From Arthrobacter sp. SLBN-122 (lineage in GTDB: Bacteria > Actinomycetota > Actinomycetes > Actinomycetales > Micrococcaceae), in contig NZ_VFMS01000001.1 in NCBI RefSeq assembly GCF_006715165.1, positions 3,534,001 through 3,598,000 on the forward strand: 64,000 bases of DNA, given 5' to 3'. Positions within the stretch are counted from its first letter, which is position 1. Each line of letters starts with the position of its first letter. Position numbers and translations under genes: made by a program. Of the stretch, positions 9,321 to 19,410 are shown one piece after another. The notes under the pieces are model-generated. The model worked only from the letters and a program-made list of their open reading frames with translations, was not told where the DNA came from and ran no database searches.

Positions 9321-9827
9321 GTGAACGGGCCAACTGTGGAGCGCACACATCCAGCCTTATCTGACCTGCCGGGTCACTGGCGGGGCCGCACGCACGTGGC
9401 TTCCGGTCCCTGGGGACCGGAGCACAGCGTGGACGCGGAGGTGACCTACCACCAGGTGGCGGGAGGCCTCGGTGTAGTGCAGAGCTACCGGCACGTTGAG
9501 CCGGACGGGAGCCACTTCGAAGGCCACGGCATTTTCACGGTTGATCCGGTCCGCAACGATGTGCTCTGGTATTACGTCGACAGCACCGGTGCGCCGCCAG
9601 GCAGCGCCGCCCGCTGCACGTGGCGCAACGGCGTCCTGCGGGTTGAACGCCGCAGCGACGCCGGGTGGACACGCCATTCCATCAAAATCGAGGGAAACGT
9701 CCTGACCCACGTCACCGAGTTGCATGTGGTAGGCAAGGACGACGGCGGCGACGCCCCTGACGCTGCTACCAACGGCAAGGCTTCGCCCTACAAGCCGTTC
9801 ATGCGCTCAGAGTTCCACCGGGTCTGA
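9321..9827 (+). CDS. conserved hypothetical protein (DUF1579-like)
   Basis: This 168-residue soluble protein begins with GTG behind AGGAGG (about 9305). It has alternating beta-strand-like segments (LPGHWRGRTHVASGPWG, VTYHQVAGGLGVVQSYRHVE, HGIFTVDPVRNDVLWYYVD) that resemble lipocalin-like or DUF1579-type barrels. No catalytic residues are recognisable. The family assignment is tentative. It is convergent with the next, leftward gene. Confidence 0.65.
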   Translation: MNGPTVERTHPALSDLPGHWRGRTHVASGPWGPEHSVDAEVTYHQVAGGLGVVQSYRHVEPDGSHFEGHGIFTVDPVRNDVLWYYVDSTGAPPGSAARCTWRNGVLRVERRSDAGWTRHSIKIEGNVLTHVTELHVVGKDDGGDAPDAATNGKASPYKPFMRSEFHRV

Positions 9828-9857
9828 CCGAAGCTGCGGCTTATGTCAGCGTCCAGG

Positions 9858-10139
9858 TCAAGCCGCGGACTTGATGATGCGAGTCCTGGGCGCACCGGCC
9901 AGCGCAGGGGCGTTGGCAGGGGAATGCCACACGTGTTCGCGCAGGTTCGAGAGCAATCGCTCCGCCTTGTCCAAATCCGCGAAGTCCAGCTCAACCACAA
10001 TGTAGTGCGGGTCCCCGACTGGTTGGCCAATCCGATGGGAGAGCACCCCCGAAGCCGCCCTGTTGACCGGGTCGCGGTCAAAAGCGGTCTTCCAGGTTTG
10101 GAAGTCCGTGATGGTGTGTTCGATCTGCAGGGTGTACAT
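9858..10139 (-). CDS. small ferredoxin-fold-like conserved protein
   Basis: A 93-residue product beginning [20 protein letters not shown], behind GAGGAG. The pattern (strand, 'F..WK.AF', strand with [18 protein letters not shown]) resembles dimeric alpha-beta barrel proteins of the antibiotic-biosynthesis-monooxygenase type, but no active-site residues can be named. The frame is open upstream to 10349; the start at 10139 is chosen for its ribosome binding site. It is divergent from the LuxR-type regulator 138 bp away, so the two could share a control region. Confidence 0.65.
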   Translation of the reverse strand: MYTLQIEHTITDFQTWKTAFDRDPVNRAASGVLSHRIGQPVGDPHYIVVELDFADLDKAERLLSNLREHVWHSPANAPALAGAPRTRIIKSAA

Positions 10140-10265
10140 CGGAGTCTCCTCACTCGTCCGGCGACGTGGGCGCTGCCCACGTCGCCAACATAGACGGCAC
10201 GGTCCCTGGCCGGTATCCCAGAAATCTGGCGGCGGGCGCGTCGGGTCCAGTGGTGCCGGCGGGAG

Positions 10266-10271
10266 CATACT
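10266..10271 (+). promoter_or_regulatory. -10 element of the LuxR-type gene (leaderless type)
   Basis: CATACT ends six bases before ATG 10278, the spacing expected for a leaderless transcript. No Shine-Dalgarno sequence at proper distance is present. Confidence 0.4.
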
Positions 10272-10277
10272 GGGGGA

Positions 10278-11459
10278 ATGAAGAGGGCCTGGGCGATGGC
10301 CCGAAGCCTTGAACGCATCCGGGTTCTTGCTGGATCCATCCGGGACCACCAGGCTCTCCGAAAAACCGTGCTCACGGAAGTGGGCACCATGGTGCCCTTC
10401 GACGCATTTGTCTGGCCTCTTTGCGACCCCCGTACGACGGTAGGCATGGCACCTCGGGCCAGGATTCCCTGCCCGGAGGAACTGCCAGCACTCATCCGCC
10501 TCAAGTACCTTTCCCCTCCGGCGCGCTGGACCGGGTTGATGGCTTCTTCAGTCCCCGCACTGAGCCTCCAGCGCGCAACCCAGGGTGATCCTGCCCGCAG
10601 CCTGTTGTGGAGGGGAGTGCTGAATCGCTACGACGTTCGGGACGTGCTGTCAGTCGTCTTCGCCGACCAGCACGGGTGCTGGGCCTGGCTTGATCTCTGG
10701 CGGACGGGAGAGACAGGCGACTTCACGGAAGAAGAAACCACTTACCTGGCTGAGCTGGCAGCGGCACTGACACCGGGATTGCGTCGTTCCGTGGCCTGGC
10801 AGTTCCATGCAGGAACCATGCCGGAGGTTATGGTTGGGCTGGAACTGGCTTCCCAGAAAGGTGACTCGGCGCTGCCCGGTGCACCTTCTGGACAGGACCT
10901 GGTCCCTGGGCCGTATACCGGGAGGCAGGAATTGCCTGAGCAGGGTGTCCTGACCCTGAACGAAGATCTCGCCGTCGTTGGCCGGACTGAATCGGTCAAC
11001 GAGTGGCTCCATCTGTTGCAGCCCGGTCCCATTCCGCATCACCACGTTCCGGCCGAGGTGCTGAATGTTGCTGCGCAGTTGCTCGCGAGGGAAGCCGGAG
11101 TGGACCGCCATGATGCGGAGAGCAGGGTACATATTGGTACTGGCGAATGGGTCCTGCTCCGAGCCAACAGGATTGCTCCTGCCGCAGAGGGTTCGACACC
11201 GCCGCTCGCCGTTACCATTCAGGGCTGTATGCCTTCCGACCGGGTGGAAGTCTTTGCACGTGCATTCAGCCTTACGCCGCGGCAGAGGCAGCTGTTGTGG
11301 TTGGCTGCCGCCGGTGCGGACACAGTAACCATGGCGGAGGCCCAGGGAGTGACGCCATACACGGTCCAGGACCAGTTCAAGCAGATTTTCCTGAACTGCG
11401 GAGTCCACAGCCGGGCGGCATTAATGGCCATGGCGCTCGGAACCGGCTCACGGGGGTAA
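10278..11459 (+). CDS. LuxR-family transcriptional regulator
   Basis: This 393-residue regulator has a C-terminal LuxR/FixJ-type helix-turn-helix (about residues 330-390: [20 protein letters not shown]...[14 protein letters not shown]). The N-terminal part is probably a GAF-like sensory module, although only fold-level similarity can be claimed. The start ATG 10278 is supported by a -10 element six bases upstream; ATG 10296 is an alternative. The recognition helix departs from the usual LuxR consensus ([12 protein letters not shown] instead of TVKNHLSRIL), so DNA specificity may be unusual. The ligand and targets are unknown. Confidence 0.85.
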   Translation: MKRAWAMARSLERIRVLAGSIRDHQALRKTVLTEVGTMVPFDAFVWPLCDPRTTVGMAPRARIPCPEELPALIRLKYLSPPARWTGLMASSVPALSLQRATQGDPARSLLWRGVLNRYDVRDVLSVVFADQHGCWAWLDLWRTGETGDFTEEETTYLAELAAALTPGLRRSVAWQFHAGTMPEVMVGLELASQKGDSALPGAPSGQDLVPGPYTGRQELPEQGVLTLNEDLAVVGRTESVNEWLHLLQPGPIPHHHVPAEVLNVAAQLLAREAGVDRHDAESRVHIGTGEWVLLRANRIAPAAEGSTPPLAVTIQGCMPSDRVEVFARAFSLTPRQRQLLWLAAAGADTVTMAEAQGVTPYTVQDQFKQIFLNCGVHSRAALMAMALGTGSRG

Positions 11460-11533
11460 CAATGGCTGCTTGGAACGACGGACGGTGGACAGTGGACCAC
11501 CAGTGTTGCCAGCGCAGGGTTCAGCAGGAATAT

Positions 11534-13218
11534 TCATGTCAGCAGCATCTGCCAGTTCGTTTCTGGATCCGGCGGCAGGCGGAATGGCATGGCGTAGAAG
11601 TCGTCCCACAGCGGATCGGCCAGTGAGAGTTCGTCCGGGTCAATGAAGCGGTCATCGGGTGGCTCTCCACATGGCACCTCTGGTAAGTCCAGCCAGTCCG
11701 GGATCTCGGCTAGTGATTCCAGGATTCCTGGTGGCCAGTGGGTCGGGTTGGGGTCTGGGTGTTCGGGTTTGTAGTGGCGGCCTGTGGGTGAGGTCCAGCC
11801 GGGCGGTCCGTTGTGGGTTGCGCGGTCGGGGATCCATGGCCGGGCGTGCTTGAGCCGGTGATGTTTTGGGCAGAGTTGTGCCAGGTTGCTGGTGCCGGTG
11901 GTGCCGCCGTTTTCCCAGGCGGTGAGGTGGTCGCTCTCGTTGTCAGGGGTGCGGTTGCTGCAGCCAGGGAAGCTGCATTTGCCGTCCCGCATCCGGATCC
12001 ACTGTTTGATGGTCTCCGTGAGCGGTAGCGCGTGCGGCCAATCTCCAAGGGCGCGCCGTCGCGGGGGTCGATCAGGACCCGGTAGAACGAGTCCGCCCCG
12101 TCCGCGACGAGTTTGCGTGCCATGGAGGCCGGGATGGGGCCGTGGCCGTCCAGCTCTGCGGGTTCGTCCGTGATGCCGAAGAGGGAGAACACCGGGACCA
12201 TGACCAGCACGTCGGCCCGCGGGGCGGGGACCTTGCCTATCTCCATGAGGCCCGCCGCGCCGGCCGGGCTGCCTGCACCCAAAGCGATTTGGGGACTCGT
12301 GGTGTTCCCGGCGCCCGTAGCGCTGCTGGTCTCGGAGCCCGCGGCGGCGTCAGCGGCATTGGTGGTGTCTCTGTTAGCAAGCAGGCTTGCGCCGAGGAGC
12401 AGTGATGCTGCGATGTCGGGGCGGAGTTGGGTGATGGTGCGGGGTTCGTCGGGGCCTTGGAGGCCGCGGGCGGTGGCGGTGGTGCGGTTCCAGATCGCCG
12501 AAGCGGTGTGCCCGGGGAGGCGGAGCGAGATCCAGGCCATGCCGTCGCGGTCCGGGGTGTATTCCATCCGCCGGTCCGCCACACCCTTCGCGTGGCGTTT
12601 CTGCAGGCTTTCGGGGTGGTGGCGTTCGCGCCAGGCGCGCACCCTGGCGCGGAACCGGGACGGGACGAGCTCCCCGGGTGCGGCGCCGCGGGCCAGGTTG
12701 GGTGCGTGAGAGTCGAAGAAGTGCGCCACCAGCGCGGCGGCACCGGCCGGGGTGAGCCCTTCGGTTTCGTCGGCAATGATTTTGGCGTGCTGCCAGGACA
12801 GTGCCCCGGCGGACAAAGCCTCAAGGACCGGTGGCAGGGAGCAGACCCGCCGGGACTGTTCCACGAAGGCCCCGGCGGCCCCGGAGCTGATGGTCAGGAT
12901 CCCCGCGATTTCCTCTACCGCTGACATCTCCGCATACTTGCGTTCATGCACCGGCGCGTCCGGAGCAAGCATTGCGTGCTGGAACCCGACGCACTCCACC
13001 GCATCGCGGGCTTCCACGGCGGCCAGCTGAGCCCTCAAACGGGACGAGACTTCCAGCCGGGCCAGCCGGAGCTCGTACCGCCGCTGCAGCACATTAACAT
13101 CAGGACCAACACCCACCCCGGCAGCCAGGAAAGAGTCCTCAGCAGCAAGCGCATCAAGCGCAGCGACAGAGGTATGAACACCCTCCAAAGCCACACCAAC
13201 ACCGCTGCTGATTCTCAT
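11534..13218 (-). pseudogene. DUF222/HNH endonuclease gene (13E12-type), split by a frameshift
   Basis: The upstream frame (from 13218) encodes a DUF222 domain through PRDGAPLEIGRTRYR. It then leaves frame near 12022 and reads unrelated Ser/Thr/Pro-rich sequence. The frame that continues the protein restarts at once and carries the HNH domain RDGKCSFPGCSNRTPDNESDH...LCPKHHRLKH, ending at 11534. Restoring one base (C on the coding strand between CG and CTCACG) would rejoin RTRYR to LTETIKQWIRMRDG and give about 561 residues. The first ATG is 13218; an in-frame TTG lies at 13233. HNH/DUF222 proteins are repeated families in Arthrobacter and mycobacteria. This is either a real pseudogene or a base-call error. 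Confidence 0.85.
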
Positions 13219-13317
13219 GGAAACATCATCCAACAGGGGTCTGACAATCCAAGTGGCCTCAGGCGATCAGAAGCCCGCGGCAGCCTCGAGAAGCTGTTCC
13301 GGCTACAACCCGGTTAC

Positions 13318-13584
13318 TTACCCGCCGGCGAACGGAGGCAGCACGTCCACCACGTCGTCCGGACCGAGAACGGTCGAGCGGTCCCGCACCGCCACCTCAT
13401 TGAGCAGGAAGCTGCTGCGGGACAGGATGCGCGGAAGCGGCGGCGTCCCGGCAGGGGGTACGGCACGCTCCACGGCCAGCACCGCCTCCAGTAGGTCCGC
13501 CACGGTAGCACCAGCCGGAAGTTCGAACTTTTCTTCCTCGAAGCCTGCGGCAGCGCGTGCGGCAGCAAAATAACGTACCAGCAT
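13318..13584 (-). CDS. moaD: MoaD/ThiS-family sulfur carrier
   Basis: This is the small subunit of molybdopterin synthase; its C-terminal Gly-Gly is thiocarboxylated and donates sulfur to precursor Z. The 88-residue protein begins MLVRYFAAARAAAG and ends PPFAGG, with the beta-grasp core between. It starts five bases after the moaA stop, so the pair is an operon. The open frame extends upstream into moaA, but the MoaD fold starts at this ATG. moaE, the partner, is in the rightward cluster. Confidence 0.92.
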   Translation of the reverse strand: MLVRYFAAARAAAGFEEEKFELPAGATVADLLEAVLAVERAVPPAGTPPLPRILSRSSFLLNEVAVRDRSTVLGPDDVVDVLPPFAGG

Positions 13585-13589
13585 TCCAG

Positions 13590-14717
13590 TCAGCCCCCGA
13601 TAGCGCTCATGCTGCGGTCCGGCTGGACGAAGTCCGGAGCATCCAGTCCCACATGGTCCATGCCGTGGGCCTTTGGTTTGATCCACATGGCGTCCTGCCA
13701 CCGCTGCGCCAGTTCCTGGTCGGTGGCGCCTGCCCGCAACAGACCCAGCAGGTCGAACTCCTCGCGCGAGAACAGGCAGCTCATGATCTTGCCCTCGGCA
13801 GTGATCCTGGTGCGCCGGCAGTCCGAGCAGAACGGCTCGGTGACGGAAGCGATAATTCCGACGGTTCCCAGCACCGGACCAGCCGGATTTGCCGAACCTG
13901 CCGCCCGTCGTCGTACTTCAAACCGCTCCGCAGGGGCTCCGTCACGCGCGCGGGGATCGCGGCTAAGGACAAAGTCGCGGGACAGCAGATCGCGGATCTC
14001 GGCGGCGGTGATCATGTTGCGCCGGGTCCAGCCGTGATCGGCATCCAACGGCATCTGTTCGATGAACCGCAGTTCGTAGCCGCGCCCCAATGCCCAGTCG
14101 AGCAGCTGCGGCGATTCGGCGTCGTTAATGCCGCGCATCAGGACAGCGTTCAGTTTGACAGGGCCCAGGCCGGCAGCCCAGGCGGCGTCCACACCGGCCA
14201 GGACCTGGCCCAGGAACGGACGCCGGGTCAGCTTGGTGAACGTTTCTTCATGCAGGGAATCCAGTGACACATTGATGCGGGTCAGGCCGGCTTCCTTGAG
14301 GGCAGCGGCCTTCTTGGCCAGGCCAACACCATTGGTGGTCATGGATATCGGCAGGTCCGGGTGGTTGGCACGCAGCGCCGCGATGATCTGCACCAGGTCG
14401 TGCCGAACAAGCGGTTCGCCGCCGGTCAGCCGCAGTTCGCGGACACCCAGCTGCTCCACGCCAACCTTGACAATCCGCACGATCTCCTCGGCAGACATGA
14501 CAGCCTGCTTGGCGAGCCATTCCAGGCCCTCCGCCGGCATGCAGTAGGTGCAGCGGAGGTTGCATTTGTCCGTCAGGGACAGCCTCATGTCGGTGGCGCG
14601 GCGGCCATACCGATCCACCAGCCCGGTCGGTGCATCGGCCGGGCGGCGCGCAGGAACGCCGGGCAGCGCCGACGCTGCTTCCTCCCGCGGCTGGGGCATG
14701 CCTAGCTGGACACTCAT
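13590..14717 (-). CDS. moaA: GTP 3',8-cyclase MoaA
   Basis: This radical-SAM enzyme makes 3',8-cH2GTP, the first step of molybdenum cofactor synthesis. The 375-residue product has the N-terminal cluster motif CNLRCTYC (about residues 53-60), the GGEPL motif, and the C-terminal second-cluster region PFCSDCRRTRITAEGKIMSCLF. It ends SAIGG; a C-terminal double glycine is needed for MoaA activity in characterised members. moaD follows in the same direction; the sulfite-oxidase-like gene is divergent. Confidence 0.97.
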   Translation of the reverse strand: MSVQLGMPQPREEAASALPGVPARRPADAPTGLVDRYGRRATDMRLSLTDKCNLRCTYCMPAEGLEWLAKQAVMSAEEIVRIVKVGVEQLGVRELRLTGGEPLVRHDLVQIIAALRANHPDLPISMTTNGVGLAKKAAALKEAGLTRINVSLDSLHEETFTKLTRRPFLGQVLAGVDAAWAAGLGPVKLNAVLMRGINDAESPQLLDWALGRGYELRFIEQMPLDADHGWTRRNMITAAEIRDLLSRDFVLSRDPRARDGAPAERFEVRRRAAGSANPAGPVLGTVGIIASVTEPFCSDCRRTRITAEGKIMSCLFSREEFDLLGLLRAGATDQELAQRWQDAMWIKPKAHGMDHVGLDAPDFVQPDRSMSAIGG

Positions 14718-14891
14718 GAAATCAGGCTACGCCACGTTGAGCCGCCCATCACACCTGTGACCAGACTCAGCTGGGCAAGATATATGGGCGCACCGCCGCC
14801 GGCGACCCTTCGCAAACCTATGCTGGAAGTTGTGAAGAGTTCCCAGCACAGGCACACGGCGGACGACGACGGCGCCGGCCTTGGGGAGCGT

Positions 14892-16502
14892 ATGGAGAGT
14901 CCCGTCCCGCTGCAGGCAGTCCCACGCGCCAGGGGCGGTTGGGCTGCCGCTGCCGGGATAGCCGCGGCAGGCGCCGGTGTGGCAGCGGGGGAGTTGGCCG
15001 CGGGGGTTGTCAGCCCATCCCTGTCACCGTTTACAGCCGTTGGCGGCGCCGTCATCGACGCCGTCCCTCCGGGCGTTAAAGACTGGGCGATTTCCGTCTT
15101 CGGCACGGCCGACAAGGCAGCGCTCCTGGTGGGCATGGCGTTGGTCATCGCTGCCCTGGCCGCGCTGGCCGGAGTCCTCGAGTACCGGCGGCGGTTCACC
15201 GGTGCTGCCGTAATGGGAATTTTCGGACTCGCCGGAGCGGTCGCCGTCCTGACCCGTTCCCAGATGACCCCAACGTCACTCATCCCCCCGCTCCTGGCCG
15301 CGGGCGCCGCCGTCGTGCTGTTGCGCGTCTTGGTGCAAAGGCTGCGCGCGTGGGACGTGTCAGTGCCCGTCCACCCAAGTGCGAGCCAGCCTGCTGCCGC
15401 TGCCGGAACCACGGCCAGCCCCGTGGCCGCCCAATCCCGCCGCAGCTTCTTCCAGTTCCTGGGTGTCACTGCAGCTGCTTCCGCGGTGGGAGGAGTGCTG
15501 GCTGGAATCTGGCGCGGGGCTACCATGGCGGTCACCGAAGCCCGGGCACGCGTCACCCTTCCCGGAGCGGCATTCCCGGCCAAGCCCGTGCCGGCTGCTG
15601 CGGAGTCGGGTGTTGCAGGGATGATGCCGCTGGTGACCCCAAACCGGGACTTCTACCGGATCGACACCGCGCTGTCCGTCCCGGCAGTCAACCCGGATAC
15701 CTGGGTCCTCAAAGTAACCGGAATGGTGGCCCGGGAAGTCCAACTCTCCTACGCCGACCTCATGGCAAAGCCGCTGACCGAACGGCACATCACCATCGCC
15801 TGCGTCTCCAACGGCGTGGGCGGTGACCTGATCGGGAATGCCCGCTGGCTGGGCTGGCCGGTCCGGGAACTGCTGGCCCTGGCCGGTCCCCGGCCGGACG
15901 CCGACATGGTCCTCTCCCGCAGCGCCGACGGCTGGACCGCCGGGACGCCGCTGGAGGTCCTCACCGATAACCGGGACGCCCTGCTGGCCGTGGGTATGAA
16001 CGGCGAACCGCTGCCGCTGGAGCACGGCTTCCCGGTCCGCCTGGTGGTTCCGGGACTGTACGGTTATGTCTCGGCCACCAAATGGGTCACCGAACTCAAA
16101 GTCACCCGGTTCGCCGACGACGCCGGATACTGGACCCCGCGTGGCTGGTCGGAGCGCGGCCCCATCAAGACGTCGTCCCGCATCGACGTCCCCCGCAGAG
16201 GCCGCCCGGTCAATGCGGGAACGGTCGTTTTCGCCGGCGTCGCGTGGGCCCAGCACACCGGCATCCGGAAGGTGGAACTGCGGATCAACCGCGGACCGTG
16301 GCGGGAAGCGGATCTCGCCACGGGGATCTCCGCCGACACCTGGTACCAGTGGAAGCTGGCCGTGGACCTCACCCCGGGGCAATACGAGGTCCAGGTACGC
16401 GCCACCAACCTGGCTGGCCAACCCCAGGACGAAACCGCGCGCCCCCCTGCGCCCGACGGAGCCACGGGATTCCACACCGTTAGAGTGGACGTGAAATCCT
16501 GA
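14892..16502 (+). CDS. membrane-anchored molybdopterin-dependent oxidoreductase (sulfite oxidase family)
   Basis: The N-terminal third holds several transmembrane helices (for example AAAAGIAAAGAGVAAGELAAG and a segment near residue 75, LLVGMALVIAALAALAGVL). A twin-arginine-like RRSFFQFLGV then opens a further hydrophobic segment near residue 185. The oxidoreductase molybdopterin-binding domain follows, with the likely Mo-ligand Cys in ITIACVSNGVGGDLIGNARW, and a C-terminal dimerisation (Mo-co) domain. The start is uncertain: ATG 14892 has GGGGAG upstream; ATG 14820 and GTG 14757 are in frame. The substrate is not known. Its place beside moa/moe genes fits cofactor need. Confidence 0.85.
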   Translation: MESPVPLQAVPRARGGWAAAAGIAAAGAGVAAGELAAGVVSPSLSPFTAVGGAVIDAVPPGVKDWAISVFGTADKAALLVGMALVIAALAALAGVLEYRRRFTGAAVMGIFGLAGAVAVLTRSQMTPTSLIPPLLAAGAAVVLLRVLVQRLRAWDVSVPVHPSASQPAAAAGTTASPVAAQSRRSFFQFLGVTAAASAVGGVLAGIWRGATMAVTEARARVTLPGAAFPAKPVPAAAESGVAGMMPLVTPNRDFYRIDTALSVPAVNPDTWVLKVTGMVAREVQLSYADLMAKPLTERHITIACVSNGVGGDLIGNARWLGWPVRELLALAGPRPDADMVLSRSADGWTAGTPLEVLTDNRDALLAVGMNGEPLPLEHGFPVRLVVPGLYGYVSATKWVTELKVTRFADDAGYWTPRGWSERGPIKTSSRIDVPRRGRPVNAGTVVFAGVAWAQHTGIRKVELRINRGPWREADLATGISADTWYQWKLAVDLTPGQYEVQVRATNLAGQPQDETARPPAPDGATGFHTVRVDVKS

Positions 16503-16542
16503 CGGCCCAGTCCCCCTGACGGCCCAGACCAAAGGCGTACCC

Positions 16543-17808
16543 ATGACCAGCCACACCCAGCACGGCCCCGCCCACCACGCAGCGGAGCACGCCCGGTCTG
16601 TCGCTGAACACGCCGCCGCCGTCGTGGAAATCCTCCGGCCGCTCCAGTCAACGGAACGCATCCAAACCCTGCCACTCAGCCAGGCGCTGGGCCGCGGCCT
16701 GGTGGGTGACGTCGCCGCGCCGCTCAGCCTTCCTCCTTTCGCCAATTCCCAGATGGACGGATACGCCGTCCGCTCCAGTGACCTTTCCGACGGCGGCGGC
16801 GGCCTGCGCATCATGCCCCCTGTTCCCGCCGGGTCAAGCCCACAGGCCTTGGAGCCGGGAACTGCGGCGCCGATCATGACCGGTGCCATGATCCCGGCGG
16901 GGGCGGACGCCGTCGTACCGATAGAAAAGGCGGTGCCGGACCACTTCCTGGCATCCGGTGACGGGCAGACAGTAACGCTGCCGGCCACCGCACCGGGAAC
17001 GTTCGTGCGCTCGACGGGCAGCGACATCGGTGCGGGGGAGCGTGCACTGGCCGCCGGGACCTGCCTGGGGCCGGCCCAGCTGGGGCTGCTCGCTGCCCTG
17101 GGCCTGCCGGAGGTGGCCGTGTACGAGGCCGTGACCGTCCTGCTGGTCACCACCGGGGACGAGGTGGTGGAACCGGGACGGCCACTCCCGCCGGGCAAAA
17201 TCTTCGACTCCAACGGAACCCTCCTGGAAGCCGCCATGAATCAGGCGGGCCTGGCAGTCCGCCGCACCGGAATTTCCACCGACAACCCGGCAGCGCTCCA
17301 GGCGATGCTCAGAACCGAAAGCCAGGGGGCTGACCTGATCGTCACCACCGGCGGGGTCAGCAAGGGGGCCTACGAGGTGGTCCGGCAGGCAATGGCGGAC
17401 CAGCCGGTGGACTTCCTGCACGTGGCCATGCAGCCGGGCGGGCCCCAAGGACTGGGAACGTTCGACGGCGTCCCCTTCCTCGGGTTTCCCGGCAATCCGG
17501 TCAGCTGCCTGGTGTCCTTCGAGATGTTCCTCCGCCCTGCACTGTCGGAGTTGCTGGGAGCCCCGGCCCGAAGGCTGCCGCTGCGCGCCCGCCTTGACCT
17601 TGGCGAGGCGGGCGGGAACCTCACCTCGCCCGGGCACAAGCACCAGGTCCGGCGCGGCAACCTGCAGCCGGACGGAACCGTAAAGCTGGAGGGCGGCGAG
17701 AGCTCGCACCTGATGCACGCCCTTGCCGGATCGAATGTCCTGGTCCACGTCCCTGCCGGTGTAACGGAACTCGCCGACGGCGACGAGGTGGAAGTATGGA
17801 TGCTGTGA
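16543..17808 (+). CDS. moeA: molybdopterin molybdenumtransferase MoeA
   Basis: MoeA inserts molybdate into adenylylated molybdopterin. The 421-residue product shows the N-terminal [17 protein letters not shown] motif, the MoCF-domain signatures [19 protein letters not shown] and [12 protein letters not shown], and [16 protein letters not shown]. The length is normal. It overlaps the moaC start by 13 bases, so moeA-moaC-mogA-moaE are probably one transcript and translationally coupled. Confidence 0.96.
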   Translation: MTSHTQHGPAHHAAEHARSVAEHAAAVVEILRPLQSTERIQTLPLSQALGRGLVGDVAAPLSLPPFANSQMDGYAVRSSDLSDGGGGLRIMPPVPAGSSPQALEPGTAAPIMTGAMIPAGADAVVPIEKAVPDHFLASGDGQTVTLPATAPGTFVRSTGSDIGAGERALAAGTCLGPAQLGLLAALGLPEVAVYEAVTVLLVTTGDEVVEPGRPLPPGKIFDSNGTLLEAAMNQAGLAVRRTGISTDNPAALQAMLRTESQGADLIVTTGGVSKGAYEVVRQAMADQPVDFLHVAMQPGGPQGLGTFDGVPFLGFPGNPVSCLVSFEMFLRPALSELLGAPARRLPLRARLDLGEAGGNLTSPGHKHQVRRGNLQPDGTVKLEGGESSHLMHALAGSNVLVHVPAGVTELADGDEVEVWML

Positions 17809-18287
17809 ACGCAGAACATACCCCCGCACTGACGCACCTGCGCCAGGACGGCAGCGCCCAGATGGTGGATGTCTCCGCCAAAGCAGAGACCACCCGGGAG
17901 GCTACGGCCACCGCCACTGTCAGGACCACCGCCGAGGTGATGCAGCTCCTGGGCACCGGCGGGCTCCCCAAGGGTGACGCCCTGGCCGTGGCCCGCGTGG
18001 CAGGCATCATGGCAGCCAAGAAGACGCCGGACCTGATTCCGCTCTGCCATCCATTGCCCCTTTCAAAAGTCACCGTTGACTTCGCCCTCGGCACTGACGC
18101 CGTGACGATCAGCTCCACCGTGAAGACCAGGGGCGTCACCGGAGTGGAAATGGAGGCCCTGACCGCGGTGTCGGTGGCAGCCCTTAGTGTCTACGACATG
18201 ATCAAGGCGGTGGACAAGCATGCCGTCCTGACGGATATCAAGGTGCTGGCCAAGAGCGGCGGCAAGAGCGGAGACTGGGCACTGTGA
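17796..18287 (+). CDS. moaC: cyclic pyranopterin monophosphate synthase MoaC
   Basis: MoaC converts 3',8-cH2GTP to cyclic pyranopterin monophosphate. The 163-residue protein contains the signature [13 protein letters not shown], the segment [20 protein letters not shown] and the catalytic DMIKAVDK block. ATG 17796 lies inside the 3' end of moeA. Its last bases overlap the GTG of mogA. Confidence 0.96.
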   Translation: MDAVNAEHTPALTHLRQDGSAQMVDVSAKAETTREATATATVRTTAEVMQLLGTGGLPKGDALAVARVAGIMAAKKTPDLIPLCHPLPLSKVTVDFALGTDAVTISSTVKTRGVTGVEMEALTAVSVAALSVYDMIKAVDKHAVLTDIKVLAKSGGKSGDWAL

Positions 18288-18814
18288 CCAACCCCAACAT
18301 CATGGACGTCTCCGAACCCCACCGTCACGGCGACGTGCAGGGGCGCAAGGCCGGCGTCGTGATCGCGTCCACGCGCGCCGCGGCCGGCATCTACGACGAC
18401 GAAACGGGCCCCGTAATCACCGACTGGCTCACCGAACACGGCTTCGACGTCTTCCCGGCCATGGTGGTCCCCGACGGTGAGCCCGCGGGCGCTGCCATCA
18501 GGGCGCTCCTCACCCAGCGACCCGCCGTCGTCATCACCAGCGGCGGCACCGGCCTCAGCCCGGACGACCGCACGCCTGACGTCACCCTGCCCCTGCTGGA
18601 CCGGGAGATCCCCGGAATCATGGAAGCGATCAGGCGGGCCGGTGCTGCCAAGACCCCGCTGGCCGCCCTGAGCAGGGGCTACGCCGGCGCCGCGGGCCGG
18701 ACCTTCATTGTGAACCTGCCCGGGTCACCGAAGGGCGTCATGGACGGGCTCAGCGTCCTGGACCCGGTGATCGGGCACCTTTGCGACCAGCTGGAAGGCG
18801 GACATGGGCACTGA
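18284..18814 (+). CDS. mogA: molybdopterin adenylyltransferase (MogA/MoaB family)
   Basis: It activates molybdopterin by adenylylation before metal insertion. The 176-residue product has the MoCF motifs [17 protein letters not shown] and [13 protein letters not shown]. It starts at GTG 18284, overlapping the moaC stop by four bases, and overlaps moaE by 11. Whether it is named MogA or MoaB in actinobacteria varies; the reaction is expected to be the same. Confidence 0.93.
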   Translation: MTNPNIMDVSEPHRHGDVQGRKAGVVIASTRAAAGIYDDETGPVITDWLTEHGFDVFPAMVVPDGEPAGAAIRALLTQRPAVVITSGGTGLSPDDRTPDVTLPLLDREIPGIMEAIRRAGAAKTPLAALSRGYAGAAGRTFIVNLPGSPKGVMDGLSVLDPVIGHLCDQLEGGHGH

Positions 18815-19295
18815 AGCAGCATTCGAAGTAGTGCGGGCGGTCCTGAGCGCGGATCCTATTTCCGTGAACCAGGCGATTGCCGCGGTGGAAAGCGACACTG
18901 CGGGCGCAGTGGTCAGCTTCAGCGGGGTTGTGCGCAACCACGACGGCGGCAAGGCCGTTGAGCGCCTCAGCTACAGTGCGCATCCCACGGCCCACCAGGT
19001 AATGGCCGACGTCGTCGCCCGGCTGGTTGCCGAGCAAAACGCCATGGGGGAGGAGGCTGCCGGGGAGACTTCCGGGGGCAAGGCCGGCCAGCCGGTCCGG
19101 ATCTGGGCCGCACACCGGATCGGGACGCTGGAGATCGGGGACCCGGCGCTGGTGTGTGCGGTATCCGCTGCGCACCGGGGGCAGGCCTTTGCGGTCTGCT
19201 CCGAACTGGTGGACCGCATCAAGGAACAGGTGCCCATCTGGAAGGAACAGTTCTTCGCGGACGGCACCGTGGAATGGGTCGGCGCCGGCGGCTGA
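18804..19295 (+). CDS. moaE: molybdopterin synthase catalytic subunit MoaE
   Basis: MoaE, with thiocarboxylated MoaD, inserts the dithiolene sulfurs. The 163-residue product contains GAVVSFSGVVRNHDGGKAVE, the conserved Lys-containing ending IKEQVPIWKEQFFADGTVEWV, and AAHRIGTLEIGD in the middle. It is the last gene of the rightward cofactor operon and its partner moaD lies in the divergent one. Confidence 0.95.
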   Translation: MGTEAAFEVVRAVLSADPISVNQAIAAVESDTAGAVVSFSGVVRNHDGGKAVERLSYSAHPTAHQVMADVVARLVAEQNAMGEEAAGETSGGKAGQPVRIWAAHRIGTLEIGDPALVCAVSAAHRGQAFAVCSELVDRIKEQVPIWKEQFFADGTVEWVGAGG

Positions 19296-19397
19296 TGCCT
19301 CCCTGGGCCAGGCGCCGCTCAATTCGTGCGCCTGCTGGATGCCTCAACTGCGAGGTAACGCACGCTGCCCGGTTCCTGCACCAACCTGTCCCGCCGG

Positions 19398-19403
19398 TAG
19401 GGT
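19398..19403 (+). promoter_or_regulatory. -10 element of dapB (leaderless type)
   Basis: TAGGGT ends seven bases before ATG 19411. No Shine-Dalgarno sequence is present before the start. Confidence 0.45.
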
Positions 19404-19410
19404 TAACGCC

